In this document: positions 49,225-57,962 of the stretch, piece by piece
How positions within the stretch are numbered: position 1 is the stretch's first letter
How the letters are laid out: the number at the start of each line of letters is the position of its first letter
The notes under the pieces: model-generated
Databases searched by the model: none
Seen by the model: the letters and a program-made list of their open reading frames with translations, nothing else
What the model was told of the DNA's origin: nothing
Source of the DNA: Treponema sp.
Lineage (GTDB): Bacteria; Spirochaetota; Spirochaetia; Treponematales; Treponemataceae
Direction: 5' to 3'
DNA: 64,000 nt
Assembly (NCBI GenBank): GCA_017525605.1
Contig: JAFXSM010000001.1
Coordinates: 59,147 to 123,146 of the forward strand
Made by a program: the position numbers and the translations under genes

Positions 49225-50952
49225 TCAAATGTTTTTCAAATTTTTCTCTGATATCGCTTTCAGTTCCGCCACTGTGAATCTCGAAAGAAGCTCTTTTATC
49301 TCGGTGATTTTTTTCGGGCTCATGCTGAAAGTTCTGATTCCCATTCCGCCGAGAACCATTGCGCTGTCGCTTTTCGCCGCCATTTCGCCGCATACAGAGA
49401 CTTCGATTCCTGCCGCCGCCGCTTCCTTCACTGTCTTGTCAATCAGACGTAGGACTGCGAGGTGGAATTCGTCGTAGATTGCGGCGACGTGGGCGTTTTC
49501 CCTGTCAACGCCGATTGTGTATTGCGTCAAATCGTTCGTTCCGATTGAGAAAAATGCGGAGCGTTTTGCCAGACAGTCGGAAATCATCGCCGCCGCCGCC
49601 GTCTCCACCATGATTCCGATTGGGACGTTCTCGGCAAAGTCGATTTTTGCGTCGCGAAGCTCTTCTTTTGCCTTCTCCGCGATTCTCTGTGCTTCCTCAA
49701 TCTGCTCTACGCTTGTGATTAGCGGAAGCATGATTTTGAGGTTCCCGAATTTTCCCGCGCGGAAAAGTGCCTTGAACTGCGTTTTCAGCTGGTTCGGATT
49801 CGCAAGGCTCAATCGGATTGCACGCTGGCCCATGAGCGGATTTTTCTCTTCGTGCGTCTTGATTTCAGGCGAGTTGATGATTTTGTCGCCGCCGGCATCG
49901 AGCGTTCGGATTGTAACTGGCTTGCCCTGCATTATCTCAAGGACGTGCTTGTATGCTTCGAACTGGCTTTCCTCGCTGAATGACGAGCCACGCTTGTGCG
50001 ACACGCTGATGTCGTCGTTGCTTTCCTTCATGAAAAGGAATTCCGTCCTGAAAAGCCCGATTCCGTCCGCGCCTTCCTTTGCGGCAATCTCCGCTTCCTC
50101 CACGGTGCCTATGTTCGCCATCACCCTGAATTTCTCGCCGTCTTTCGTCTGCGCAGGCTTGTTCCTGAACTGCGACAAAAATTCAAGGTGCGCTTTGTCG
50201 TCTTCGATTTTCTTCTTGTATTCTTCGATTGTGTCGTCGTCCGGCTCGTCGATTACTTCGCCCAAGTTGCCGTCAACGATGACTGTGTTTCCCTGCTTGA
50301 TTTCTTCCGTGATTTTGTGCAGGTCGAACACTGTCGGAATCCCGTAGCTTCTCGCGAGAATGCCGACGTGTGAAGAGATTCCGCCTTCGATGAGCGCGAT
50401 TCCGGCTATTTTTCTTTTTGAAAGAATCAGTGTCTCGCTTGGGTTGAGGGTGCGTGCGACGATGACCGAGCCGTCAGGCACTGTGTCGATTCTGAAAGGG
50501 TGGTGGTTCAGCATGTCGTCGAGGACGCGCCCGAACACGTCGCGGATGTCCTGTGCGCGTTCCGCAAGGTATTCGTTTCCGCTTGCCTCAAGCATTTCCG
50601 CGGATTCTTCTGTTTTTTCGTTCAGTATGTATGCGATGTTGTGGTCGTCGTTTTCGAATGCCGTCCTGACGTTTTTGAGGAATTCGGGGTCGTTCAGCAT
50701 CAGAAAATATGTTTCGAATATTTCTTTCTGGACTTTGTTGCTCGGAACCGAAGTGTCGCTTACGGATTCCATCTGCGCTGCAATTTGCGTCATTACGGTC
50801 GCAATCGAGCTTTCGAACTTCTCCAGTTCCTTCTTTCTGTCTCCCGGCAGAATGCGGTCTTGGGGAATAGCGCGTTTTTCTGATTCGGGAACTACGAATG
50901 CTTTCCCGATTCCGATTCCTGTTGATGACGAGATGCCCAAAAATAGATTCAT
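49225..50952 (-). CDS. ptsI: phosphoenolpyruvate-protein phosphotransferase (PTS enzyme I)
   Basis: The protein has 575 aa, standard length. Phospho-accepting His195 lies in 'GGISSHVGILARSYGIP'. The PEP-binding domain has 'GIGLFRTEFLFM', 'RTLDAGGDK', 'GIMVETAAAAM', 'FSIGTNDLTQYTIGVDREN' and the active Cys in 'VSVCGEMA'. It would phosphorylate HPr. No HPr, EII or kinase gene is in this window; treponemes often use EI only for regulation. Confidence 0.95.
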   Translation of the reverse strand: MNLFLGISSSTGIGIGKAFVVPESEKRAIPQDRILPGDRKKELEKFESSIATVMTQIAAQMESVSDTSVPSNKVQKEIFETYFLMLNDPEFLKNVRTAFENDDHNIAYILNEKTEESAEMLEASGNEYLAERAQDIRDVFGRVLDDMLNHHPFRIDTVPDGSVIVARTLNPSETLILSKRKIAGIALIEGGISSHVGILARSYGIPTVFDLHKITEEIKQGNTVIVDGNLGEVIDEPDDDTIEEYKKKIEDDKAHLEFLSQFRNKPAQTKDGEKFRVMANIGTVEEAEIAAKEGADGIGLFRTEFLFMKESNDDISVSHKRGSSFSEESQFEAYKHVLEIMQGKPVTIRTLDAGGDKIINSPEIKTHEEKNPLMGQRAIRLSLANPNQLKTQFKALFRAGKFGNLKIMLPLITSVEQIEEAQRIAEKAKEELRDAKIDFAENVPIGIMVETAAAAMISDCLAKRSAFFSIGTNDLTQYTIGVDRENAHVAAIYDEFHLAVLRLIDKTVKEAAAAGIEVSVCGEMAAKSDSAMVLGGMGIRTFSMSPKKITEIKELLSRFTVAELKAISEKNLKNI

Positions 50953-51133
50953 AATGATAACAGAATATTATCAACTGCAAGCATTGTCAAATGATTCTTA
51001 ATTTTGTTGTTTTGTGGAAAATGGTAGAATCTTTTTGAAAATGATGTAATTTCTCGCATTTGATGATAAATTTTACAAAAAATATAAATCTGACATATTT
51101 ATTTTCCGATAAATTTATTGCAGAGAAAATTTG

Positions 51134-51691
51134 ATGAAACGAGGGAAAATTTCAAAGGAGAAAATCATTGCTGCTTTTCTGAAAGTCAGTTTTGATAAAT
51201 CTTCGAGCGGCACTGCGCTTTCGGACATAGCGGATGCAATCGGAATAAAGAAAGCGTCGTTGTACAACTATTACGAAAACCGTGATGCGATTGTCATAGA
51301 CGTTCTTGAATTCTGCCGCAGTGAGCTGAGGACTCTCTCTTTTCCGAATGTCGATGAGCTTTCTGAATTTTCGGTTGGGCTGTTCAGGGCTTTCGACACT
51401 CAGAAGAATCTTGAGATTTTTTCGTTCATCGATTCTGAAAAATTGTTCGACGATTCTGCTTTTGAAATCTTCGAGGAATTCAAAATCTCGCTGATAAAAA
51501 TTCTGCATCCGAACCTGAATGAGCGTGCGGAATTTTTCGTGAGTGCGCTCATTTTCCTGCTTTCGGAATACATTTCCGCAAAGAAGATGATGGCGAGGAA
51601 CGGCGAGGAAATTGAATTTTCGGAGGCGAAAATCAAGGCTCTTGTCGGTGTTTTTCGTTCTTCTACTCAAATTAAAAATGTTCAAAAATAA
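51134..51691 (+). CDS. TetR-family transcriptional regulator
   Basis: The protein is about 185 aa. The N-terminal helix-turn-helix is typical: 'KEKIIAAFLKVSFDK', 'ALSDIADAIGIKKASLYNYYENRDAIVIDV' (read in two parts). The C-terminal ligand domain is unique. A TTG at 51131 adds one residue. It is divergent from ptsI across 180 bp. The ligand and targets are unknown. Confidence 0.85.
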   Translation: MKRGKISKEKIIAAFLKVSFDKSSSGTALSDIADAIGIKKASLYNYYENRDAIVIDVLEFCRSELRTLSFPNVDELSEFSVGLFRAFDTQKNLEIFSFIDSEKLFDDSAFEIFEEFKISLIKILHPNLNERAEFFVSALIFLLSEYISAKKMMARNGEEIEFSEAKIKALVGVFRSSTQIKNVQK

Positions 51692-51695
51692 AAAC

Positions 51696-51723
51696 TTGAA
51701 TTGGATTTAAAATCTGCTATACT
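51696..51723 (+). promoter_or_regulatory. promoter of rsmI
   Basis: TTGAAT (51696-51701), a 16-nt spacer and TATACT (51718-51723). It predicts a start at about 51730, one base before the rsmI ATG at 51731. The longer frame from 51701 would start inside the promoter and is rejected. Confidence 0.6.
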
Positions 51724-51730
51724 CAATAAA

Positions 51731-52438
51731 ATGTCTACTTTGTATATTGTTGGAACTCCCATTGGGAATCTCGGTGACATAACGTTCCGTGCGGTCGAGA
51801 CTTTTAAGTCGGTCGATGTGATTGCTGCAGAGGACACAAGGCATACGCTGCAGCTTCTCAATCATCTTGAGATAAAAAAGCCGCTTGTTTCGTGCCGTTC
51901 TCAGAACGAAAGTGTTGCCGGTCAGAAAATCATAAAGATTCTGGACGAAGGTCAGAATGTTGCGTATGCAAGCGATGCCGGAACTCCAGGAGTAAGCGAT
52001 CCTGGTGCCGTTCTTGCAGGTTTGGCGCGTGCTGCAGGTCATACGGTCGTTCCGATTCCAGGACCCAGTGCATTTGCTTCGCTCGTAAGCGTTGCGGGGG
52101 CCGGTGGAAAAACATTGATTTTTGAGGGATTCCTTTCGCCAAAACCGGGACGCAGAAGGTCTCGGCTTCGTGAGCTTTTGTCAACGGGAGATGCGGTTGT
52201 TCTTTACGAATCGCCGTTCCGTGTCGTAAAATTATTGACGGATATTGCCGACATTGAATCAGGTAGAAGAGTAGTCGTTGGTCGTGAATTGACGAAGATT
52301 CACGAGGAAATTGTCGAAGGTACGGCAGCAGAGGTGAGGGACGATTTCGCAAGTCGCGATAAGGTTCTCGGGGAGTTTGCCGTGTTTATTTCAGGAGTCA
52401 AAAAGACTCAACTTTCGGAAGAAAATGCCGATAAATAA
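51731..52438 (+). CDS. rsmI: 16S rRNA (cytidine-1402-2'-O)-methyltransferase
   Basis: The protein has 235 aa from the ATG at 51731. 'LYIVGTPIGNLGDITFRAVE' (read to the helix), 'IAAEDTRHTLQLLNHL', 'YASDAGTPGVSDPGA', 'VVPIPGPSAF' and 'IFEGFLSPKPGRRRSRL' are the family motifs. It methylates C1402 in the decoding centre. No Shine-Dalgarno sequence, and probably leaderless. Its 3' end contains the sigma28-type promoter of the next gene. Confidence 0.93.
   Translation: MSTLYIVGTPIGNLGDITFRAVETFKSVDVIAAEDTRHTLQLLNHLEIKKPLVSCRSQNESVAGQKIIKILDEGQNVAYASDAGTPGVSDPGAVLAGLARAAGHTVVPIPGPSAFASLVSVAGAGGKTLIFEGFLSPKPGRRRSRLRELLSTGDAVVLYESPFRVVKLLTDIADIESGRRVVVGRELTKIHEEIVEGTAAEVRDDFASRDKVLGEFAVFISGVKKTQLSEENADK
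52408..52434 (+). promoter_or_regulatory. sigma28 (FliA)-type promoter of flgM, inside the rsmI 3' end
   Basis: TCAACTTT (52408-52415, 6/8 to TAAAGTTT), an 11-nt spacer and GCCGATAA (52427-52434, exact consensus). It lies 28 bp before the flgM start. It would let the anti-sigma factor be made by the sigma factor it inhibits. Confidence 0.7.
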
Positions 52439-52461
52439 AGCATACAAAAGGGCAGGTCGTT

Positions 52462-52758
52462 ATGATGTCAATAAAACTTGATTCTGTTAGGGGAGTTAAT
52501 CCTCTCAATAATGTTCAGAACACGCATCGGTCAAATAATAAGATATACGGAGTTTCTGTAAACGATTCTATCAGTGTATCAACCGAAGCAGTCAGTGCTG
52601 CGGAGGCGTATTATTTGGATCAGGTTGCTGATGAAACACCGGACGTTCGTTCTGACCTTATTGCTTCGATTAAAGAAAAGATAAAGGATCCGAATTATCT
52701 CAGTCCTGAGAGAATTGCGGCTACTGCAGACAGTCTGATGATGGCTTGGGGTATCTAA
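52462..52758 (+). CDS. flgM: FlgM-family anti-sigma28 factor
   Basis: The protein has 98 aa. The N-terminal half is Asn/Ser-rich and flexible ('NTHRSNNKIYGVSVNDSISV'). The C-terminal half carries the sigma-binding pattern 'PDVRSDLIASIKEKI', 'YLSPERIAATADSLM'. It would hold FliA until the flagellar hook is complete. Treponemes have periplasmic flagella, so FlgM export differs from that in enterics. Two adjacent ATGs offer the start. A terminator follows. Confidence 0.82.
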   Translation: MMSIKLDSVRGVNPLNNVQNTHRSNNKIYGVSVNDSISVSTEAVSAAEAYYLDQVADETPDVRSDLIASIKEKIKDPNYLSPERIAATADSLMMAWGI

Positions 52759-52866
52759 GTCATTTGTTCAGGTTGTTTTACTTTAATCTGAGTAATCTGT
52801 AATGGATTGCAGGTTTTTGTTTAATGCAATGGAATGCATCTCTGTTTTTCTTAATCAATTTAATTG

Positions 52867-52895
52867 GGACTGCTGATTTTTGGCAGTCCTTTTTT
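52867..52895 (+). terminator. intrinsic terminator after flgM
   Basis: GGACTGC (52867-52873) and GCAGTCC (52883-52889) with a 9-nt loop and T6. The remaining 52896-53049 stretch is A+T-rich and holds the upstream region of the next gene. Confidence 0.8.
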
Positions 52896-53049
52896 GTCAT
52901 CGCTTTTTTGTCATCGCGTTCTGTGCTGCGTTCCGATTCTGCAAAAATCGTGTGTATTCGTGAAAAAATCCATTCAAAAGTAATTCGAATTCTATCGAAA
53001 ATATAAGGGTAAAAAACGAAAAATTCGCAAATCAAATTGAGGAAATAAA

Positions 53050-54207
53050 ATGGCTGATTTTACATTCAGAATTTCACCGAATATCATGCTCGGTTCTTAT
53101 ACGACAAGCAGAATGGGGCAGTTTGTGCTTGAATACGGCAATCGCGTAATGCTCATTGTTGATCCGATTCTGAAGGAGAACGGCGTTGCCGAGAAGATAA
53201 AGCAGTCTCTTTCTGACAGGCAGATTGATTTCTTCATTTTTGATGAGATTTCGGACGGTGCGACAAGCAAAAATATTGAGGCTGCACTGAAAATCGCAAA
53301 GGAAGCCCACATCCATTCGATTGTCGCCGCTGGCGGCGGAAAAACGCTTTGCGTGGCTCGTTCCGTGGCTTCGATTCTGAATGACGTTGTTGCAGGCGGC
53401 GATTTTTACGAGTACATTGACGGAAAAATGCCTTCAAAGGAGCCTGTCCCGCTCATCTGCGTTCCGACTTCCGCACGCGATTCTTTCGTGTTCACGAATT
53501 ACATTCCTGTAGTTGATTCCCGCTCGTCAAAAATCAAATTGATGAAGGCGAAGACCGGTCTTTGCAAGCTCGTCATTTTCGACCCGAATTTGAATGTCAC
53601 TTTGTCGCAGAACCAGCTCGATTCGATGTCGATTGAGATTATCGGCTTGATAATCGAGTCGTATCTTTCTCAGAGGACGAATTTCTTCAGCGAAATGCTT
53701 GCCGAAAAGGCTGCCGCAATCATGCGTTTCTCCGTTGACGGCACTGAGGGCGAAAACATGACGACTCCTCAGGAAGAGCTTTTCGCGCAGGGCGGATGTA
53801 TTGCTTCGCTTGCCGTTGGTGCAAGCGCAATCGGAACTGCCGGTCTTCTTGCATTGTGCGTCAATTCACGCTTCAAGATTCCTCGTGCGATTATAACTTC
53901 GATTCTTCTTCCGTATATCGTTGCCGATGCTGCGAATTTCAAGCTCGACAGGGTTGCGAAGCTTGCACGCATATTCGGCGTTGCGAATGAGAGCGATGAC
54001 GATGCTCAGGCGGCTTCGATTCTTGCGGAGACTATCAGGCAGAAAATCGCGAAGGCGAATCTTCCTGCGCGCCTCAAGGATTTGAATTTGCAGATTGAGC
54101 AGCTGGCACTTGCAGTCGAGGATGCTTCGTCGCTTGAATTCGTGAACACTCTTCCGAGAAGCATGAGCAGCGACAACTTGTTCGAGCTTATAAAGGCAGC
54201 GTACTAA
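53050..54207 (+). CDS. iron-containing alcohol dehydrogenase-fold protein lacking metal ligands
   Basis: The protein has 385 aa with the Fe-ADH layout: 'VMLIVDPILKENGVAEKI', 'SIVAAGGGKTLCVARSVA' (nucleotide site), 'PLICVPTSARDSF' and 'KLVIFDPNLNVTLSQNQLDSMS', read in two parts. Where family members have the His ligands ('THAIEAY' and 'HxIPHG...H') it reads 'GLIIESY' and 'RFKIPRAIITSILLP'. Metal-dependent dehydrogenation is therefore unlikely. NAD(P) or nucleotide binding may remain. It starts after GAGGAAAT, and a TrmH-type gene follows 6 bp later. Confidence 0.78.
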   Translation: MADFTFRISPNIMLGSYTTSRMGQFVLEYGNRVMLIVDPILKENGVAEKIKQSLSDRQIDFFIFDEISDGATSKNIEAALKIAKEAHIHSIVAAGGGKTLCVARSVASILNDVVAGGDFYEYIDGKMPSKEPVPLICVPTSARDSFVFTNYIPVVDSRSSKIKLMKAKTGLCKLVIFDPNLNVTLSQNQLDSMSIEIIGLIIESYLSQRTNFFSEMLAEKAAAIMRFSVDGTEGENMTTPQEELFAQGGCIASLAVGASAIGTAGLLALCVNSRFKIPRAIITSILLPYIVADAANFKLDRVAKLARIFGVANESDDDAQAASILAETIRQKIAKANLPARLKDLNLQIEQLALAVEDASSLEFVNTLPRSMSSDNLFELIKAAY

Positions 54208-54213
54208 CTCGCC

Positions 54214-55065
54214 ATGATAGAGCCTGGAAAACTTAACACGCTTGAGCCTGGTCAGAAGCGCAGGAAACTCGCGCTGACTTTCGGCGCATTGGAGCGCGAC
54301 ATTGACGGAATCCCCGAAAAAGGAAACGAGTATTCGTTCAAGAATCTTCCTCGGTTTGAATATACGAAGATGCTCGTCAAAATAGTGATGAACGACCCTG
54401 AACTTTCGAGTGACGCTCGTCTTGAGCTTGAGAAAATCATAAGAACAGTTCCGTTCGATGAAAAAGCCGAGAAACGCGCCTGCAACATTGCGCGGAACAA
54501 CCTTCTTTCGATAATCGGAACTTTCCCTGCCGAATGGGATTTGATTATCGCTCCTCACAAAAATCCAACTGACGAGAACGGAATCGTAAAAAGCCGCGAT
54601 TTTTTCTCAGGCGTTTGCGTTTATGCGGAAGATATCCGCTCTCCGTTCAACATCGGTTCCGTTTTCCGAACTGCCGAGGCGATGGGGGCCGAGAAAGTTT
54701 TCATCTCTCCTCGTTGCGTTGACCCTGAGCATTCAAAGTCGCTTAGAAGCGGAATGGGCTGCGTGGAAACGATGGGCTTTGAGCGGAAGTCGATTCCTGA
54801 ACTTGTTGAATTCTCAAAGGAAAATGACATTCCGATTTTTGTATTGGAAACTGGTGGGGATGAGATTTGCGATTTCGCATTCCCGAAAAAAGGAATCTGC
54901 ATAATCGGCTCGGAGGAGCTTGGCGTAAGCCCTGAGGCTTTGAGTGCCGCAACTTACGGCCGTGTCTCAATCCCGATGAAAGGGCTGAAGGCATCGCTGA
55001 ATGTGGGCGTTGCCTTCGGAATACTGATGCAGAAGTGGGTCGAATCTCTTTCTGCTAAAAATTAA
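54214..55065 (+). CDS. TrmH-family RNA 2'-O-methyltransferase
   Basis: The protein has 283 aa. An N-terminal helical domain of about 130 residues is followed by the SPOUT domain: 'YAEDIRSPFNIGSVFRTAEA', 'VFISPRCVDPEHSKSLRSG', 'CIIGSEELGVSPEAL' and 'SIPMKGLKASLNVGVAFGI'. The target nucleotide cannot be told. It is co-transcribed with the Fe-ADH-fold gene and convergent with the next gene, which ends 3 bp away. Confidence 0.85.
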   Translation: MIEPGKLNTLEPGQKRRKLALTFGALERDIDGIPEKGNEYSFKNLPRFEYTKMLVKIVMNDPELSSDARLELEKIIRTVPFDEKAEKRACNIARNNLLSIIGTFPAEWDLIIAPHKNPTDENGIVKSRDFFSGVCVYAEDIRSPFNIGSVFRTAEAMGAEKVFISPRCVDPEHSKSLRSGMGCVETMGFERKSIPELVEFSKENDIPIFVLETGGDEICDFAFPKKGICIIGSEELGVSPEALSAATYGRVSIPMKGLKASLNVGVAFGILMQKWVESLSAKN

Positions 55066-55068
55066 AAA

Positions 55069-56571
55069 TTAAAAACTCGGCGGTTCTTTTGTGAATTCCG
55101 CTTCCATTTTTTCCGCAATCTGAATCAGCTGGACTTCTGTCGTTATGTGGAACGTCGAAAGTGCTTCTTTGTCGAACTGGTAGAATTCAACTTCGCCGTC
55201 CTGATAATGCGCAATCAAATCCGAAAGATAGATTAGGGTCGCGGTTTTCCTGTATTCGTCTTTTGAATTTTCTGGGTCGTGGTGGTGGCGGATTACTTCC
55301 GCTATTACCTCCGGGAAATTCCATTTTTCTGCGATGAGCGCACCGATTTCGCCGTGGTTCACTCCTGCGACAAGCTTTTCGAAGATGTCGGTCGGAATGT
55401 TCTTTTCCTCGCAGATTGCCTTCATCTTTTTGCCGAGTTCCGGGTGCGCCTTCTCGAAAATGAGTTTTCCCATGTCATGCAGAAGTCCGCAGACGTATGC
55501 GTCCTCGACAACCCTTTTGTCGTGCGGGCAGAAATTCTTCGCCAGGTTGTATGCGTAGAATGCGACTTTGTATGAATGTTCCCAAAGGTTCTTTGTCTTG
55601 ACTTCCTTGCCGATTTCGAGGTTTTCTATCGCGCCGATTGAGATGAGCATGTTCTTGATGCCCCTGAGACCGACGAATTTCACGGCCTCGTTGATGCTTC
55701 TGCACGGGGTCGCGAGCGCGTATGCGGCTGAATTCACGAGCTTTAAAAGGTCGGATGCGAGCGACACGTCGCTTGAAATCAGGTTTGCGATTTCCTGTAT
55801 CTTTGAATTCGGGTCGTCCAAGAGACGCTGGATTTTCACGATGCTGTCCGGGAATTGCGGAAGCTCGTCGATTATCTTTACGAATTCGTGCGAGACAACT
55901 GCAAGGTCGTTCTTCGTCTTTTCGTTTATCGGAAGTATGATTCTGGTGATTGTCTCGCCGTTTTCGCAGAGAACCTGATAGTTTTCTTCCGTGAGTCCGA
56001 TTTTTTCGAGCATCAGAATCATGATGATGATTCCGAGTCCCGCGCCTTCCGACGAATCAAGGACCTGGTTCATCGCCTGGTCAACGGACGTGTACTGCTG
56101 CGCCCTCGAAAGTTTGTCGTGGATTCGCTTGTACTCATAGAAAGTCATCTCGCAGTTGTTCTTGACTTCGAGCTTGATTTTGTTGTTCTTCGTCTGGAGG
56201 ATGAGCTTTATGTACAGCCCCTCATCCTTCTGCTTTCGCATGTAGTGCTCGATGTTGTTGAGGGTGGTCTCCTTGAAGTCCTTCATTCCCTCTTCGTACT
56301 GCTTCGGGTCCCTTATGTCCAGTCCTTTTTCGCGGAAATATATTCTCTTCGTGTTTGCTTTCTTCGAATTCGTCGTCAGCTCGTTAAGGCAATATTTGAG
56401 GTACTCGTTCATCGGGCTTTGGTCGAGTTCTTTCAGAAATGCCGCCAACACGTCTTCCATGTATTCGGACATTTCATGAGGGAGCGTGTATGACACAATG
56501 GAAAGCGGAATTCCTGCCCTTATTGCCATTTTTATCTTTGAAATATCAAGTGTCGCTTTTGAATTTGGCAT
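55069..56571 (-). CDS. histidine-kinase-type ATPase fused to an HDOD domain
   Basis: The protein has 500 aa, soluble. Residues about 45-225 resemble an HATPase_c domain: N-box-like 'LNELTTNSKKA' and G-box 'SSEGAGLGIIIMIL'. Residues about 235-450 form an HDOD domain ('DPNSKIQEIANLISSDVSLA', 'LLKLVNSAAYALATPCRSI', 'GLRGIKNMLIS', 'YVCGLLHDMGKLIFEKAHPE'). The HD 'HDMGK' is kept, which is uncommon for HDOD. HDOD proteins are signalling scaffolds linked to chemotaxis and c-di-GMP. No separate kinase core or receiver is present. Confidence 0.82.
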   Translation of the reverse strand: MPNSKATLDISKIKMAIRAGIPLSIVSYTLPHEMSEYMEDVLAAFLKELDQSPMNEYLKYCLNELTTNSKKANTKRIYFREKGLDIRDPKQYEEGMKDFKETTLNNIEHYMRKQKDEGLYIKLILQTKNNKIKLEVKNNCEMTFYEYKRIHDKLSRAQQYTSVDQAMNQVLDSSEGAGLGIIIMILMLEKIGLTEENYQVLCENGETITRIILPINEKTKNDLAVVSHEFVKIIDELPQFPDSIVKIQRLLDDPNSKIQEIANLISSDVSLASDLLKLVNSAAYALATPCRSINEAVKFVGLRGIKNMLISIGAIENLEIGKEVKTKNLWEHSYKVAFYAYNLAKNFCPHDKRVVEDAYVCGLLHDMGKLIFEKAHPELGKKMKAICEEKNIPTDIFEKLVAGVNHGEIGALIAEKWNFPEVIAEVIRHHHDPENSKDEYRKTATLIYLSDLIAHYQDGEVEFYQFDKEALSTFHITTEVQLIQIAEKMEAEFTKEPPSF

Positions 56572-56693
56572 ACTTCTCTCTCTATTTTTAATAAAATTTT
56601 ATCAGCCATTATACCACATCTTTTAATGCAAGGAAAATTGAAAAACGAAGAGTTTTCATACGCTTCTAATGGAATCGTCATTGAATTTCGTTT

Positions 56694-57962
56694 ATGATTC
56701 TTTCCATGTTTGATTCGTTTCTTGCTCAGATTCTCGTGCTTTTTCTTTTATATATTTCGGCTGCACGAATCTTTTTTTTGAGGGAACCTCGCGTTGACGT
56801 TGCCGCTGTCGTCTGTCCGTTCGCTTTTCTGATTTCGGTCGCTTCTTTTTTCATTTGGGGATTCTCGTTCCAGAATCTTCTGCTGACTTTGCTTTCGTCT
56901 CTTTTTCTTCTGACGAATTTCCGTGCGCTCATCCGCGTCATTTCGGATTTGCTTATCGACCATTATTCGCTTCCGTTTCTGATTGCGACATTGATTGAAA
57001 TCCTCATGCTTATTGCGGTGACTGCGGTTGTCGTGCTGTTCAGCCCTGTGCGCTGCATCCCGAAAGATTTTTCAGTTCAGAGAGACGAGCGCGACTTGAC
57101 CGGAAATTTCTCGAACGGATTTTTCTTTGACGATGAAATTGCGGAGAAGGTTCGCGGAAAGGTTTCGGGGAAAGTCTACATTTACACTCCGACGGAGAAA
57201 ATCGAATGGATTTCTTCGGAGGATTCAATCTTCAATAAGCCGGCTGAAAAAACGGAACCTGAAACTGCAACGCAAAAATCCGCGGATTTCGCTTCCGAGA
57301 ACGCGCCGATTATTCTTTTTGTGGGAACTCCGTATGCAAGAGTCGCCAATTACGAGCCGTATCTCATAATGCTTTCGCAGAAAGGACTGACGGTCATTGC
57401 CGCCGATTTCTTTTCTTCCGATATGTCGATTTTTTCTGATTTCAGGAATTCGCCGCTTTTACGGAGAACTGAACTTTTGCGGATGAAATTTGACGAAGAG
57501 GAGAATTTCAAGAAGATTCAGGGCGAGATTGACGAATTCACGAAGCGCGGGTACGAGGCACTTTCGAGAATCGCGCTTGTGAATTTCAGGAAAGAGGACG
57601 GGACGAAACGAAAAATCTATTATGTGACCGACGGGCTCGATACGGACTCGATTTTTTCTTTTTCCGACAAATTCGCTGACAACGTTGCAGGCGTTTTCCT
57701 GCTTGAGAGCGTCGAGGAATACAAGACTTCGAGATTCGGTTTTCCTGAGCAGACTGATGTTTTTCTTGCGGACTCGCTTGGGCTCAAGCGCGACAGTGAA
57801 TTTTTCATTCCGCGTTACCTTGCGTTCAAGACCGTGCAGAAAATCGCGAACGTGCTGAAAACCGAGCAGTCGCAATCTGCAACAGAAAACAACGACAACG
57901 CCGAAAATGGCGAAAATAAAAATGACGAACCTGGAAAAACTGAAAATGGAGAAAAAAAATGA
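56694..57962 (+). CDS. membrane protein with C-terminal alpha/beta domain, unknown function
   Basis: The protein has 422 aa. Four to five hydrophobic helices fill residues 1-125. A linker and a domain of about 220 residues follow. It contains 'APIILFVGTPYARVANYEPY', 'LTVIAADFFSSDMSIF' and 'YYVTDGLDTDSIFSFSDKF', which looks like an alpha/beta-hydrolase core without the Ser nucleophile. The C-terminal 40 residues are Asn/Glu/Lys-rich. The start is uncertain (ATG at 56694 or 56706, neither with a ribosome-binding site). It overlaps the next gene by 4 nt. Confidence 0.6.
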   Translation: MILSMFDSFLAQILVLFLLYISAARIFFLREPRVDVAAVVCPFAFLISVASFFIWGFSFQNLLLTLLSSLFLLTNFRALIRVISDLLIDHYSLPFLIATLIEILMLIAVTAVVVLFSPVRCIPKDFSVQRDERDLTGNFSNGFFFDDEIAEKVRGKVSGKVYIYTPTEKIEWISSEDSIFNKPAEKTEPETATQKSADFASENAPIILFVGTPYARVANYEPYLIMLSQKGLTVIAADFFSSDMSIFSDFRNSPLLRRTELLRMKFDEEENFKKIQGEIDEFTKRGYEALSRIALVNFRKEDGTKRKIYYVTDGLDTDSIFSFSDKFADNVAGVFLLESVEEYKTSRFGFPEQTDVFLADSLGLKRDSEFFIPRYLAFKTVQKIANVLKTEQSQSATENNDNAENGENKNDEPGKTENGEKK

